From Morinoia aosen (Eukaryota > Arthropoda > Malacostraca > Amphipoda > Talitridae), in assembly GCA_030386875.1 (NCBI GenBank), contig CM059562.1, positions 21,443,360 to 21,507,359 on the forward strand: a stretch of 64,000 nt of DNA, written 5' to 3'. This document shows positions 54,225 to 64,000 of this stretch, piece by piece. The stretch's first letter is position 1. Every line of letters starts with the position of its first letter. The notes beneath the pieces are model-generated. The model was not told the origin of the DNA, made no database searches, and saw only the letters and a program-made list of their open reading frames with translations. Both the position numbers and the translations under genes were made by a program.

Positions 54225-55650
54225 AAAAGAAGGAAAAGAAAAAAACTTTATTTCCAATAGAGATTGTACAATATTACAATCATTGGTTTTTAAATATCTT
54301 AAAGTTAATACACTTAGGTGCTACACACACATGAGTCTTGTAATACCCATGTCACTAGTCGAAAAGAAATGATTGAGGGCAATGTACTCCTAATCTTGCT
54401 TAATCTACATTTGATAATACATGTAATGATAATTATAAGAGATAACACAATGTCATGGACGATGCATTTTCATTGTGCGGTGAAAACACTTTTGACAGTT
54501 TACATGTACATGACATAAAACTTCGCAATTATTGATGCCAGGAAATTATATATGAATCGCTTGTTTCGGCCAATGTTCAAAAGTGTCATTTTAAGGAAGC
54601 ATGAAAAAAATATATATAAATATAAATGCATATCCACATACATAAATATATACATATATATATATGTATATATATATACACATACACACACAGATATACA
54701 TATATATATTTACATATAAGCATGAAGACCAAGAAGATTATAAGATTTATATTTATAATTCATCAATTTTAACATAACGGTCGTTAGTTAATAAGCATTT
54801 TATTTAAATATAAATGGATGATCGCACAACAAATGTATAGTTTGCACATGAATGCTTTACAATAATAAAGAGATGACGAGTTAGGTAATGTAACAAGTTG
54901 AGAGTGAACAGAAAAAAAGACCATTATCTCTAGTAAAATGCTAGATGTCAGTCTAGTACACACATATGTGCTCATATACATGTAAATATATACACATACA
55001 TATGCACACACATACCCACGCACATACTTACACCAAACTCGTAAGCATACACAAATGCATTTCTATGCATCGAGGCAATTACAATACATACGCATTCTAT
55101 AAAGTGTCATACGCATAGCGTGCACACGTACACATATACACCGTAAAACATTTGCACAAGTAAGCATGTGCGCAAATATCAGCGTAATCTAATCATTATA
55201 AACCAGCATTCCAATCGGGGAAAACGGAGAAAATATCTTTTATTATAGCGTGAATTTTTTAAAATTTCCGTACTGAAATTAGTGGCACAAAACAGTCTAC
55301 TTAAGTCAGAAACATGAAAACGATTGTGGGACGTGAATAAGAAAGAACACATTAAAGTCCTATAAGCGTTTCATATTAGGAAAAAATCACATTATCTATG
55401 AAATATGGCGCAAATTGTCGGCAATTGATAAACATACATAGGTATCACATTATTGTAAGCATATAACTAAAAGCTTTATAAGCATGTTACTGCAGTATAA
55501 ATGGAAGATCACACAACGAATTTATTGTTTTTTTTACATGGATGCTTTACAATTTCATACTAAAAAAAAATCACATTATCTTTGTAATATGGTGCAGAAT
55601 GTCTGCAATTGATAAACACACACACATATAGGTACCCTGACATATAGGTA
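54225..55650 (-). repeat. LINE B 3'UTR copy with intact 3' end
   Basis: Minus orientation. 3' terminus CTATTGGAAATAAAG plus a T7/C tail at 54225-54260. Collinear with 31636-33060. Truncated at about 55650 within the UTR. TATA/CACA microsatellite at 54610-54715. Non-coding. Confidence 0.8.
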
Positions 55651-55969
55651 CCATGACCAGATACGCTCATCACACACTCACTGCTGAGGGGGGGAGGGGA
55701 TGACGGACGCAGCTCTTATCATAGTATATATTATTACATAGGAACGCAATTTTACAATCATGAGCTTTTAAAAATTGAACTAGATCTTTTTTAAAACATA
55801 CTTGAGCAGTTCTAAATTAAACTTGACATTAATAAAATTGAAGTTAAATGGTTTTAAATTAATCCTGAGCATTTTCAAATCAAAATTGAGTTTTTTAAAT
55901 TAAACCTGAGTTTTTTTTAAACTGAACTTAAGATTTTTAAAATTAACGTTAAAAAGGTGTAGTGTATAC

Positions 55970-56465
55970 AACCAGTAAAAAAGTAAAAAATGAGGGAATT
56001 CGATATTTCCTCAGACGAATCCTCCAGATGTGGATGACAAACAAATATATCCATCCCAATAGTACCCGCCATAAAAATATTCTTGTACTTGTGCACTGGT
56101 GAAACTCGTATCACAGATACGGTCATTATAACCATCCTCATGAGCGTCACAGACACACGCACCAAACCAACAAGCAACATTTATTCATTATCGTTTAGTG
56201 TAATTATCATTAGCCAAAAAGTTATGTAAAAAATTGCCATATCGTTTTCGTAGCGATAAGCTGCATTTTCTAAAAAAATGTAATTTTCACGCAATTTAAC
56301 ATATAAAATGTAAGTGAGCAGATAATAGGCTTTTAATATCATTTGAATGGTGTCAATGATACCAAACCAAGCAAGCAGGTCCACAGTGATAAAACATAGG
56401 AGAAATTACGCCCAAAAAATATATTGATATTCAAATTTATGGAGACAATTGGCGTTTTATCATAG
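55970..56465 (-). repeat. Repeat G, near full-length copy
   Basis: Minus orientation, ~495 bp, from ATAAAACGCCAATTGTCTCC (start in minus sense) to a decayed hairpin end near 55975. Serves as the best single reference for the order of G blocks. Confidence 0.6.
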
Positions 56466-56638
56466 AGTTGATTCTGTTTTCCTATTTTTATATCATTCGC
56501 GATTTAAATGCAAATTTTTTTGTAATTATTTTTACCTGTAAACGCCAATGCGCGCTGTTTTCTACTTAATGTCATGTGCCGTTGTTTGCGTAGTTTGGAA
56601 TTAGGTAATACCGAGTGGGCTGGATATCTATTTAGCAT

Positions 56639-56946
56639 TCTGCTCGCTCCTTCCTTAGTTCCTTAGTCACTTAGTTCCTTAATTACTTAGTCAGGCCGCA
56701 TTTTACGCTCACGCCCGAGTCTGCAGTATCATGGATACCGCATTTATCAGTGTAGCATCAAAAGATGACGTATATATGCATAGACATGTTTGACGTTGTG
56801 CCAGGATAGGTTCGGTTAGGATAGGATAAGATGGATTAGGATAGGTTAGTTGAGCATAGGTTAGGTAATGTCAACGGAATTTTTTCACGGGTTTACCTAG
56901 GTTTTAACGATGATATTGTTCGTGGAATTTCCACGGGTCCTGCTAG
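56639..56946 (+). mobile_element. Helitron-like element H, short copy
   Basis: TCTGCTCGCTCCTTCCTTAG start, degenerate TTAGG tract (56805-56870), then TTCGTGGAATTTCCACGG hairpin, GTCCTG and CTAG (56943-56946) followed by T. About 308 bp; shares both ends with 50081-51258 but lacks the coding remnant. Confidence 0.65.
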
Positions 56947-56984
56947 TCTAAAATATTTTATTTACCGCGACTCCAACTTGAATT

Positions 56985-57428
56985 TCATGATGTCTCCATG
57001 CAGAATTTCATGATGTCTCCATTCAGAATTTCATGAGGTCTCCATTCAGAATTTCATGATGTCTCCATGCAGAACTTCATGATGTCTCCATTCAGAATTT
57101 CATGATGCCTCCATTCAGAATTTCATGATTTCTCCATTCAGAATTTCATGATGTCTCCATTCAGAATTTCATGATGTCTCCATTCAGAATTTCATTATGT
57201 CTCCATTCAGAATTTCATGATGTCTCCATTCAGAATTTCATGATGCCTCCATTCAGAATTTCATGATGTCTCCATTCAGAATTTCATGATGTCTCCATTC
57301 AGAATTTCATGATGTCTCCATTCAGAATTTCATTATGTCTCCATTCAGAATTTCATTATGTCTCCATTCAGAATTCCATGATGTCTCCATTCAGAATTTC
57401 ATGATGCCTCCATTCAGAATTTCATGAT
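56985..57428. repeat. 23-bp minisatellite, ~19 copies
   Basis: Unit about AATTTCATGATGTCTCCATT plus CAG, with scattered variants (GAGGTCTCC, GATGCCTCC, CATTATG, AACTTCATG). Begins right after element H and ends at repeat G. Confidence 0.95.
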
Positions 57429-57434
57429 GACCGT

Positions 57435-57660
57435 GTGTAGTTTCTCTTATGTCATTACAATGAAAATCTGCTTGCTTAGTAACACATCATAGATACCTTT
57501 CAAATGATGTAAAATCCTGGCATCTGCACTTTTTTGTCTTCAAGTCAAAGATATTGCGTGAAGATTGATCCCATTGTTAAGAAAATGCAGCGAAATACAA
57601 TGAAAAAGATGTAGCAAATATTTCAAAAACTTCTTGGCCAGTAATAATCTTAATAATAAT
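57435..57660 (+). repeat. Repeat G fragment and GTCC microsatellite
   Basis: TCATTACAATGAAAATCTGC, CATAGATACC, ATTGCGTGAAGATTGA words of repeat G, followed at 57675-57702 by a (CCGT)n run. Confidence 0.55.
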
Positions 57661-57839
57661 CTTAATCTTAAGATCCGCGTCCGTCCGTCCGTCCGTCCGT
57701 CACACCCCCCCTGCAGCAGAAAGTGTTTGATGAGCGTATCTGTGATACAAGCTTCATAAACTCCACAATTTTTTGCGAATTAATCCCTCAAATTCGGAGT
57801 CGGAATGAATATCGCGTGTAATGTTAGGTTAGGTTGTAT

Positions 57840-58117
57840 ACACTGTCAGAAGAAGAGAGGTAGGAAAGTATAGGAAGCCATAGAAAGGCATGGAAAATCA
57901 TGGGAAAGCCATGTTGAAGCTCAGTTGGTCTGTCGCTCTGTCACGCTGTCAAGGGTGCTAATGAATATTTTTTATATGAGTTTCACCAGTGCACATGATT
58001 AAGAATATTTTTTTCGCGAGTTCTGTTGGGTTAGATATTTGTCTTCAATTCACATCTGAAATATTATTTTTAGGAAAATATCGATACCCGTCATTTTTGA
58101 CAGGTCGTGTACACTAA
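57840..58117 (+). repeat. Repeat G copy
   Basis: Matches 53820-54135 inverted. Ends ACCCGTCATTTTTGACAGG then TCGTGTACACTA. Confidence 0.6.
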
Positions 58118-58319
58118 ACTGTACACACCACCAAGGACGGACGCGACCAAAACAAGAACCGCGTCCGTCCCTCCGTCTGTCCGTCCATGTGTCACTCTCT
58201 TCTAATTGGTAGCTTGGATAGCAACGAGGACGAAGCTTAAAAATGCAATAAATCATTCTATTGCATTTCCTTGAAATTTTGTTCAATTTAAAGTTTCCGA
58301 CACTATACATCAACACTAT

Positions 58320-58775
58320 CTAACCTAATAGAACCCGTTGTGTGTTTATGTGAGAAACATAGGATGCCTGAATTTGCGGTATCATCGATACCACATGGAT
58401 ACTATAAGTACTTTTATTGCGTCTCAAAAATACTGTATTCTTAGTGTTTATTATTGTCACAAGAAAAAAGTTATTTGTGAAATCAGCTTAAAAACTCCAC
58501 TCGAACGAAAATTTGCTCAAGAAAGGAATTTAATTCCGTCATTTCTGACGGCCCGTGTGCACTAGTTATAAACAATAATACACAGTTGTTGCTGGCTGGG
58601 TTGGTGCGTGTGTCTGTGACGCGCATAAGGACGCTCAATGACCGTATCTGTTATACGAGCTTCTCCAGTGCCCAAGTGCTAGAAAATTTCAATCTCGGGT
58701 ACTATTATGATGGATATTTGAATTTGTTTGCCATCCACATCTGTGAAATTTTACAAGAATTCAACGAATAAAATT
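58320..58775 (+). repeat. Two adjoining repeat G pieces
   Basis: 58320-58562 ends CCGTCATTTCTGACGG then CCCGTGTGCACTAG and T (a clear hairpin plus CTAG). 58570-58775 is the central part of a second copy (ATGACCGTATCTGTTATACG, GGGTACTATTATGATGGATA). Confidence 0.6.
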
Positions 58776-58779
58776 AGTA

Positions 58780-59264
58780 CTTGACTGTTTCAAAATGAGG
58801 TTTATCGCAGTTCCTCCTTGTGTCATGTTTTATATTTCAGATGATCAATTAAAGATAATAAATGCAATTAAGGCCTAGGGATTCATACATTAACCGTTCA
58901 TGTCACCTATTCTCTGTGCGCGTAAAAACATTTCTCAGTGAGAAAGTTTGGTCAACCCCATTTCGTCGCCTCAAAAATTCACTTAAGCTGATCTTCACAA
59001 TTCGAGAATGGCTTTTCTGTTAACATGCGGTGAGCGTTAGAGCTTTTTCTTTTGTGTTTAACTTGAAGCGAACCGTGAGGGAACATTTCCACCTTATTGT
59101 TGCCTTTGATGATGCACTCACTGTCAAACATACATTACAATTGAAATATTCTAAATGAACTTCTAACGCAGATATTTGTTCTGAGAAATTTCAAGAAGCA
59201 ATTTATTGACTCCATTTCAAGTAAGAATTGAGTTCAAGCCCCTCCACCCCCAACAAAGGTGTTA
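58780..59264. other. Unassigned
   Basis: No feature recognised. Confidence 0.35.
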
Positions 59265-59465
59265 CGCAGAGAGAGGATGAAGGCACCATTTAGTGTGGAG
59301 TTAAAGGGACCACGATATGCACAATACGCGATATGCACGAGGCGTGTTCCTGCACAGGATCCCGTGCGCAGAGAAGCGGAAAGAAGAGAAGAGTAGGAGA
59401 GAGTCATAGGAGCTAAAAAATCGAAGCAGTGAACCGAAGAAGATGGTCCGTATCAACACAAAAAA
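59265..59465 (+). pseudogene. Fragment related to 41105-41463
   Basis: Reads RMKAPFSVELKGPRYAQ, then Arg/Glu-rich codons and KKSKQ...DGPYQHKK with stops. It shares the KAPFS, YAQ and KKDGP landmarks with the minus-strand fragment at 41.3 kb. Source unknown. Confidence 0.35.
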
Positions 59466-59680
59466 TTCTAATTGAGGGGGTCCTCCCAGCGAATTTGAAT
59501 TTTGATCCGATTGGTCTGAAATTTGGCCAGTATATGTATTTTCGTGAGGAGAACATATTTTATTCGAAAACTTTTCTGATTTAGGCCTTAGTTTTTCCAG
59601 AAAATTTGAAATATTAGTTTTTGTTTTTCGGTTAAACGGTTTTTCGATTCGTTTCATTGTTGAGTCATTTTTGTACATAT

Positions 59681-59988
59681 TTCAAAAGAATAGAAGTAAT
59701 TGAGTTTTTATGCTAGAACGAATTCAAAGACAGTTTTGGAATCCTTGGAACATTTCTAACAAAGATGTATTCAATTATTTTGCATTTGAATCTTATTTTT
59801 ATATTAGCGATATTTTACCAATATATATGATATATACCGAAATTTTTGGTTTGAACTGTGATAAAAAAATTAGAATGCAAAAATTGGAAAAATAGGAATA
59901 TATCTTTGTTAAAAATATTTTAAGGATTCTAAAACTGTCTTTGTTTTCTTCCTAGCATATAAACTCAATGACTTCTATTCCTTTGAAT
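59681..59988. mobile_element. Fold-back MITE
   Basis: Arms of ~85 bp (AGAATAGAAGTAATTGAG, AAGACAGTTTTGGAATCC, AACAAAGATGTATTC) are inverted around an AT-rich centre. One arm also occurs alone at 62930-63010. Confidence 0.7.
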
Positions 59989-60390
59989 GTTGAAAATTAG
60001 AGTTGGTATGATCCAAAAACAAAAATTTTTGTTGAGTGTAATATACTGGAAAATTTATGTAATTGAATGTTGTTTTCATTTTTGTTTCAATAATCTCCAT
60101 GTATAACTTCATATTCACACTGTGAACTGTAACTTCCATAAAACAAAATATATTTTTTTTTGGTAAAAATTATGAAATTTTTTTCCGTGTGATCCTTATG
60201 AAATTTGACTAAAATATGTAACTTTAGATATGAAATAAAATTTCATCTATACATTTTTTTATTCAGGCCTTAGTTTTTGGAAAAAATTGACATATTGGTT
60301 CTTAGGTATGGATATTACACTGGTATTGATATTTCCATTTTTTCAAAATTTTGAGATCAGCAAAGACAAATTCAATTTTTTGACCCAAGC

Positions 60391-60421
60391 TTTCGGCTAG
60401 ATTAGCTCTAGCCGTCATCAG
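60391..60421 (-). ncRNA. Hammerhead-ribozyme-like motif near the Penelope-like element
   Basis: In minus sense: CTGATGA (60421-60415), a stem of 7-8 perfect base pairs (GGCTAGA...TCTAGCC) with a GCTAA loop, then GAAA (60394-60391) and, nine bases on, GTC. CTGATGA plus stem II plus GAAA is the conserved hammerhead core, and hammerheads are known in Penelope-like elements. One extra C precedes stem II, and helices I and III are not evident here, so self-cleavage is uncertain. Confidence 0.45.
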
Positions 60422-60499
60422 GGGAACGATGTATTTTTCAACAAAACCTCTTATGGTATCCGCGTGTATCTAGTATACAAAACATTTTATTAAATTTTT

Positions 60500-62880
60500 A
60501 AATGCAAGCCGAAAATCATTGATCAAGGGCGACTGATGAGCAAAGGAAGAAACTGCGGGGGGACATCCAGGTGACGATTAATTTTGTTTGGTTCCTAAAC
60601 ACTGTACATTGCTTCGACAATTTGTCGGGCGTATTAATTTTTAACATTTTATAAGATAGATACATTTTCAAAATCAAAAGAATGGTTATCTTCTTCGGAA
60701 TGCTAATAGACAAGGGATAACCTATTCTTCCTCTGCACATTCTTCGCATGCTCATCAATTCGTTGTTAAAGATTTCTACCCGTTTCCCCAATGTAACATG
60801 CTTAACAATCTTTACACTATAATTTAGATATAGGATTTCTTTTTTCACAATTCTATCGTTTATCTTCAAGTCTGATTAGGCTGTTTTTTATTGGATTCGA
60901 AGATTTGAAAGCCAATTTAACATTGAATGGTTTTAAGATTCGCTGGACTCTTTCAGAACAACCTTTAATATACGGGACGCTAACATATTTCAGGTGGCGT
61001 TCGGAATTTTCGTTGCTTTACCGAAGTATGGGGAGGTTTTGATTATTTCCACCAATCATTAGTCGGTTGCTATTACGCAGTTAAGGAGGAAAATTATTCT
61101 ATTTCAATAATTAATCCACTGTTGAAAGTTCTTAATTTAAATTTTGCTCACTACAAATATTAACTGCTCTCTGATAAAGGGATTTCGCTACACTCCTCCT
61201 CTGTGATAAGGGATGATAATTGAAATAGTCTAAGTACCTGCCTGTGTTTGTTGGTTTCCGGTAGACCCGGAATTATAATCTATTATTAGTTAATCGATTA
61301 ATTAATATATCTAAGTACGGGATGCACCCATTACTTTCTAATTCCATCGTAAATTATATGTTGGTGTTGAACCCATTGATATGCTGGAGGAATGTATCAG
61401 GCATATCTTCTGGTAGTGCAGTCAATATATCGTCAATGTAACGTTTCCAAAACAGTGGCTGGCACGGGGGTGTTGATAGGAATTAATCCTCCATTGCTTG
61501 CATCGTTATCTCGGCCAACGCGACAGAGATAGGGGAACCCATCGGTGTTCCTTCTACTTGTTGATAAATTTTGTGATTCCATTAAAAATGATTAGATTCC
61601 AGGCATAGGTTGAGGAGCCGCAAAACAGCTTCAGTTGAAATCGGAGTTACTTGAAGAGGTGAGTTGAAGTTTTGCAGTTTTTCGGCGACACATTAATGAG
61701 CAAAATTTTGAGGTATACAAGTGAACAAACTCTTCACATCATAAGAAACTAGGATATAATTGTCCGGAACGTTGATGTCTTGCAAAAATTACTTGACTTG
61801 AAAGCTATTTTTTAGTTTTTGCGATGCCTCGTTTGTAATTGGGGTTAGGATTCCCGATAAAAATTTTGCAACTTAATAAGTTGGTGAATCAATAAAAGAT
61901 ACGATAGGACGAATCGGGTAGTTTTCCTTGTGTTTTTTGATTAGCGCGAAGAAGAGGGGGGTCACGCACTTGTTTACGTACAAGTCTTTACGCTATTAGT
62001 CGGTGAGTTCATTTTCATCTTTCAACTATTTTATTAGCTTGTTCACTTTCTTTACTGCTAAATAGGTTTTATTTTCGTTCATTATTCTATAGGTACTACT
62101 ATTCGCTAAGTGATCAGCTATTTTTTATTCATAATCTCGTCGGTCAATAACTACCAGCGAGTTCCCTTTATCTGCAGGTGCGATGACGATTGAGTCATCC
62201 TCTCTTAATTCTTTAATGGCAACTTTTTCATTTCTAAATATATTCGTGACCCGCTAGCTACTTTGTAATGCAGTTATTACTCGGGAGCGAAGAACGGCTT
62301 TTTCTTCCTCTGGAACGGTTAGTTATCTAATTACAGTTTCCGTGTTGCCAAAGAAGTCAATTTTATCTTTCTTTGAATGAGGGAGCGCAAAGTTTTTCCT
62401 TTTCATCAAAATTTTTTGCTAATCTTCGGTTAGATGTTTGCTTGACAAGTTTTTTACGCAATTCATTTAAAAGGTAGGGTTTTGCTATTGAGATAGTTGA
62501 TCATACTTTTCTTTAAAGACGTTGTTTTTCAAATTGTTACTTTCTTTGCAGTTTTAGCGTTGCTGCTTACTAGAGACTGTTTACTAATTCAATAGTAATT
62601 TTTCCTTGTAGTTCTAACTCAATGCATTCAATTCTTTTCCGATTGTAATTTATTCTTCTGTGGTCATCGTTGATCATGAACGTTAAGCATTTTCTAGCGG
62701 CGGTCTATCGAAAATATTCTACGGCTTCAGCAGATCGAATTGGGGGTCGAATCCTTAGCGACTTGGGAATGATGTCATTTTTCTTGCATCGTAAGTTGAA
62801 GCGGAGCTATTCCCTTGCAATTCCTAGGCGTTCGTGACACTCGCAAAATTCACAGGAGGCTACGTACACATCTTATCCTT
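60500..62880 (-). pseudogene. Penelope-like retroelement with GIY-YIG endonuclease, decayed
   Basis: Minus strand, broken by many stops and shifts, but with the family's blocks in order: FNLRCKKNDIIPKSLRIRPP (about 62720-62800), IVIAPADKGNSLVVIDRRD (62120-62200), NYILVSYDVKSLFTCIP (61710-61760), YQQVEGTPMGSPISVALAE (61510-61565), catalytic RYIDDI (61426-61443), VPYIKGCSERV (about 60950-60990), and a GIY-YIG endonuclease with ACYIGETGR (60773-60801) followed by a FENVSIL/IVEAMY segment to about 60590. This identifies an animal Penelope-like element retaining both RT and endonuclease homology. Not functional. Confidence 0.85.
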
Positions 62881-62927
62881 CTTGTCTGATGCAAGATTTC
62901 CTTTATTTAAACAATTATGGTATTGAT

Positions 62928-63010
62928 ATATCAAAAGAATAGAACTCATTGAGTTTTTATGCTAGAACAAAAACAAAGACAGGTTTAGAATCCTTGAAAC
63001 ATATCTAACA
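62928..63010 (+). repeat. Single arm of the fold-back MITE
   Basis: Matches 59683-59765 (AAGAATAGAACTCATTGAG, AAAGACAGGTTTAGAATCC). Lies at the 5' side of the Penelope-like element, so the element may have inserted into or beside a MITE copy. Confidence 0.6.
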
Positions 63011-63244
63011 GAGTTAAATTCGCAAATTTTCCATCTCCCGTTTTGTTTTCTTTTAATATGGGGTCGAAATGGGGTCAAAAATGGAAGATTTTGGTCCCCT
63101 TACCCCCCTCCCCTGGGGGGATCTATTGTCCGTAGCGCCATAAAATTTTAGGACCGAATAGTCAACCACCTAAGGGTCCTTTTCCAACAAAAACATGAAA
63201 TAGGCTCATCAGAGCGACTGGGGCCTGGGAGGACCCCCTTAAAA

Positions 63245-64000
63245 TGAATGAAAGCCTTCCTCAAGCTGAGCTCGGGACCCAATTGGCATGGATACAACCC
63301 AATTGGCCTTACGCACCACAGGGCACTGAAGCTACACCATCTCTTTACCTCAGAGGACGCGACGGTCGAGCTGTGAACAGACTGCTGCTCTCTGAAAACT
63401 ATAGCGCACACACACACACCGCGAGCTGTGAGCCTGCAACTGTGCCCGACTGACTTGCACACACCATCAGCGCTGGACTTATATAGTGTGCCAGCAGCTC
63501 ATCAGCACGTGTAGCACGGCTACGGTGTGTGGGCACATCAGCAAATCCATTCTGCATTACGAGCAGCTGCCGCAGTGACTCATCCACAACCTGCGTTCCT
63601 TTATTAGTGCAGAAGTTACATATTGTACGAAGCTTTACGCATGGTGGATCCAAACCTGTGGATGATCTTGTCTTGCTCCGGCAACTCGAGCTGAACCTTC
63701 TTGCGCCTGTAGAAGATGGGGCAGTCTCGGCTGAGGAACAGGGCACGCGTCAGTCCACAATGGCCACCTACACAGGCAAATGTTTGTGCCCGCAATGACC
63801 TGTACAATCTGTACGAGCGATGCTTTCTTCACATTGTAGAAAATCAGTCTTCATGCATAGAATGAAGTCGTTCATGTGTTTTGAAATGTTAATAACGTTC
63901 GCAAACACGAGTAAAGCATTTGTTCTCGCAGAGATACATTCGCTTAGCCAGAAAGATAATCAGTTCTCTTCACACACAGAATGAAGGGGACAGAAAGGGA
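63245..64000. other. Unassigned, more GC-rich, may hold gene sequence
   Basis: Several overlapping frames are open on both strands (63148-63462, 63399-63746, 63616-63807 minus; 63529-63798 plus). None shows a clear domain. In minus sense, 63870-63950 includes an F-x-H-x3-H-like C2H2 finger remnant with a stop. Codon and splice evidence is too weak to call a gene. Confidence 0.3.

Larger units (their letters stand above)
59475..63238. mobile_element. Candidate TTAA-targeting DNA transposon carrying nested elements
   Basis: Left end GGGGGTCCTCCCAGCG after TTGA (59471-59474); right end GCCTGGGAGGACCCCC before TTAA (63239-63242). The ends are inverted (about 15 of 16), and the target resembles a TTAA duplication with one change, as for piggyBac or Kolobok types. 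No transposase was recognised. The interior holds a palindromic MITE and a Penelope-like element. Confidence 0.4.

Noticed and set aside
56985-57428. CRISPR-like regular repeat array
   Set aside because: Units abut with no spacers and the context is eukaryotic; it is a plain minisatellite. The same holds for the 46.1 and 47.8 kb arrays.
59301-59678. 125-codon minus-strand frame
   Set aside because: Spans the left end of the TTAA-type element and an unrelated fragment; composition is low-complexity and no motif is seen.
63148-63832. Overlapping frames of 60-115 codons on both strands
   Set aside because: GC-rich sequence keeps many frames open; no domain, splice logic or single best frame could be defended.

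Overview
The window looks like one stretch of an AT-rich arthropod nuclear genome, most likely an insect or a near relative. The grounds are spliced exons with GT-AG borders, tRNA-derived SINEs, several LINE types, a Penelope-like element, Helitron-like ends, and interstitial TTAGG/CCTAA-type tracts like arthropod telomere repeats. I could not name the species. No bacterial gene organisation, CRISPR array or rRNA gene was seen. Nearly everything is mobile or tandem DNA. Only two loci look like host genes.

Layout: 0-13 kb holds inverted and direct copies of two long non-coding repeats (called A and D here), a relic of an RNase-H-type LINE, a small spliced acidic gene (3636-4542, minus), a tRNA-SINE, and a 5'-truncated CR1/Jockey-like LINE (7.6-9.4 kb, minus). 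13.5-19 kb is the 5' half of a second LINE (LINE B). Its ORF1 has an SGNH-hydrolase-like segment, followed by an OTU cysteine-protease-like segment that shares a frame with the APE endonuclease. 19-25 kb holds MITEs, SINEs, LINE B tails and another A copy with a homogenised 26-bp minisatellite. 25.9-30.8 kb is a very young LTR retrotransposon with near-identical 333-bp LTRs. It encodes Gag joined to what looks like the last ~43 residues of an integrase, with pol missing. 31.3-36.6 kb is a mariner-like transposon broken up by the 3' half of LINE B, a palindromic MITE and a SINE.

36.6-59 kb carries MITEs, minisatellites and many copies of a repeat (G) and a Helitron relative (H) with hairpin-plus-CTAG 3' ends. 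Inside this lies the main host gene (45.2-49.5 kb, minus): a secreted MACPF protein whose first large exon ends at a strong splice donor in a phase that matches a downstream Kelch-repeat exon. I therefore predict one MACPF / Cys-rich / Kelch protein. Its 2-kb intron holds a 20-bp and an 18-bp minisatellite. 59.5-63.2 kb is bounded by inverted ends with TTAA-like targets and contains a decayed Penelope-like element with a GIY-YIG endonuclease and a hammerhead-ribozyme-like motif.

How the parts relate: LINE B, the tRNA-SINEs and repeat A share a 3' end close to TTGGAAATAAA followed by a pyrimidine- or TGTT-rich tail. This suggests that LINE B reverse transcriptase mobilised all of them. All family assignments come from reading motifs by eye. 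No database search was run.
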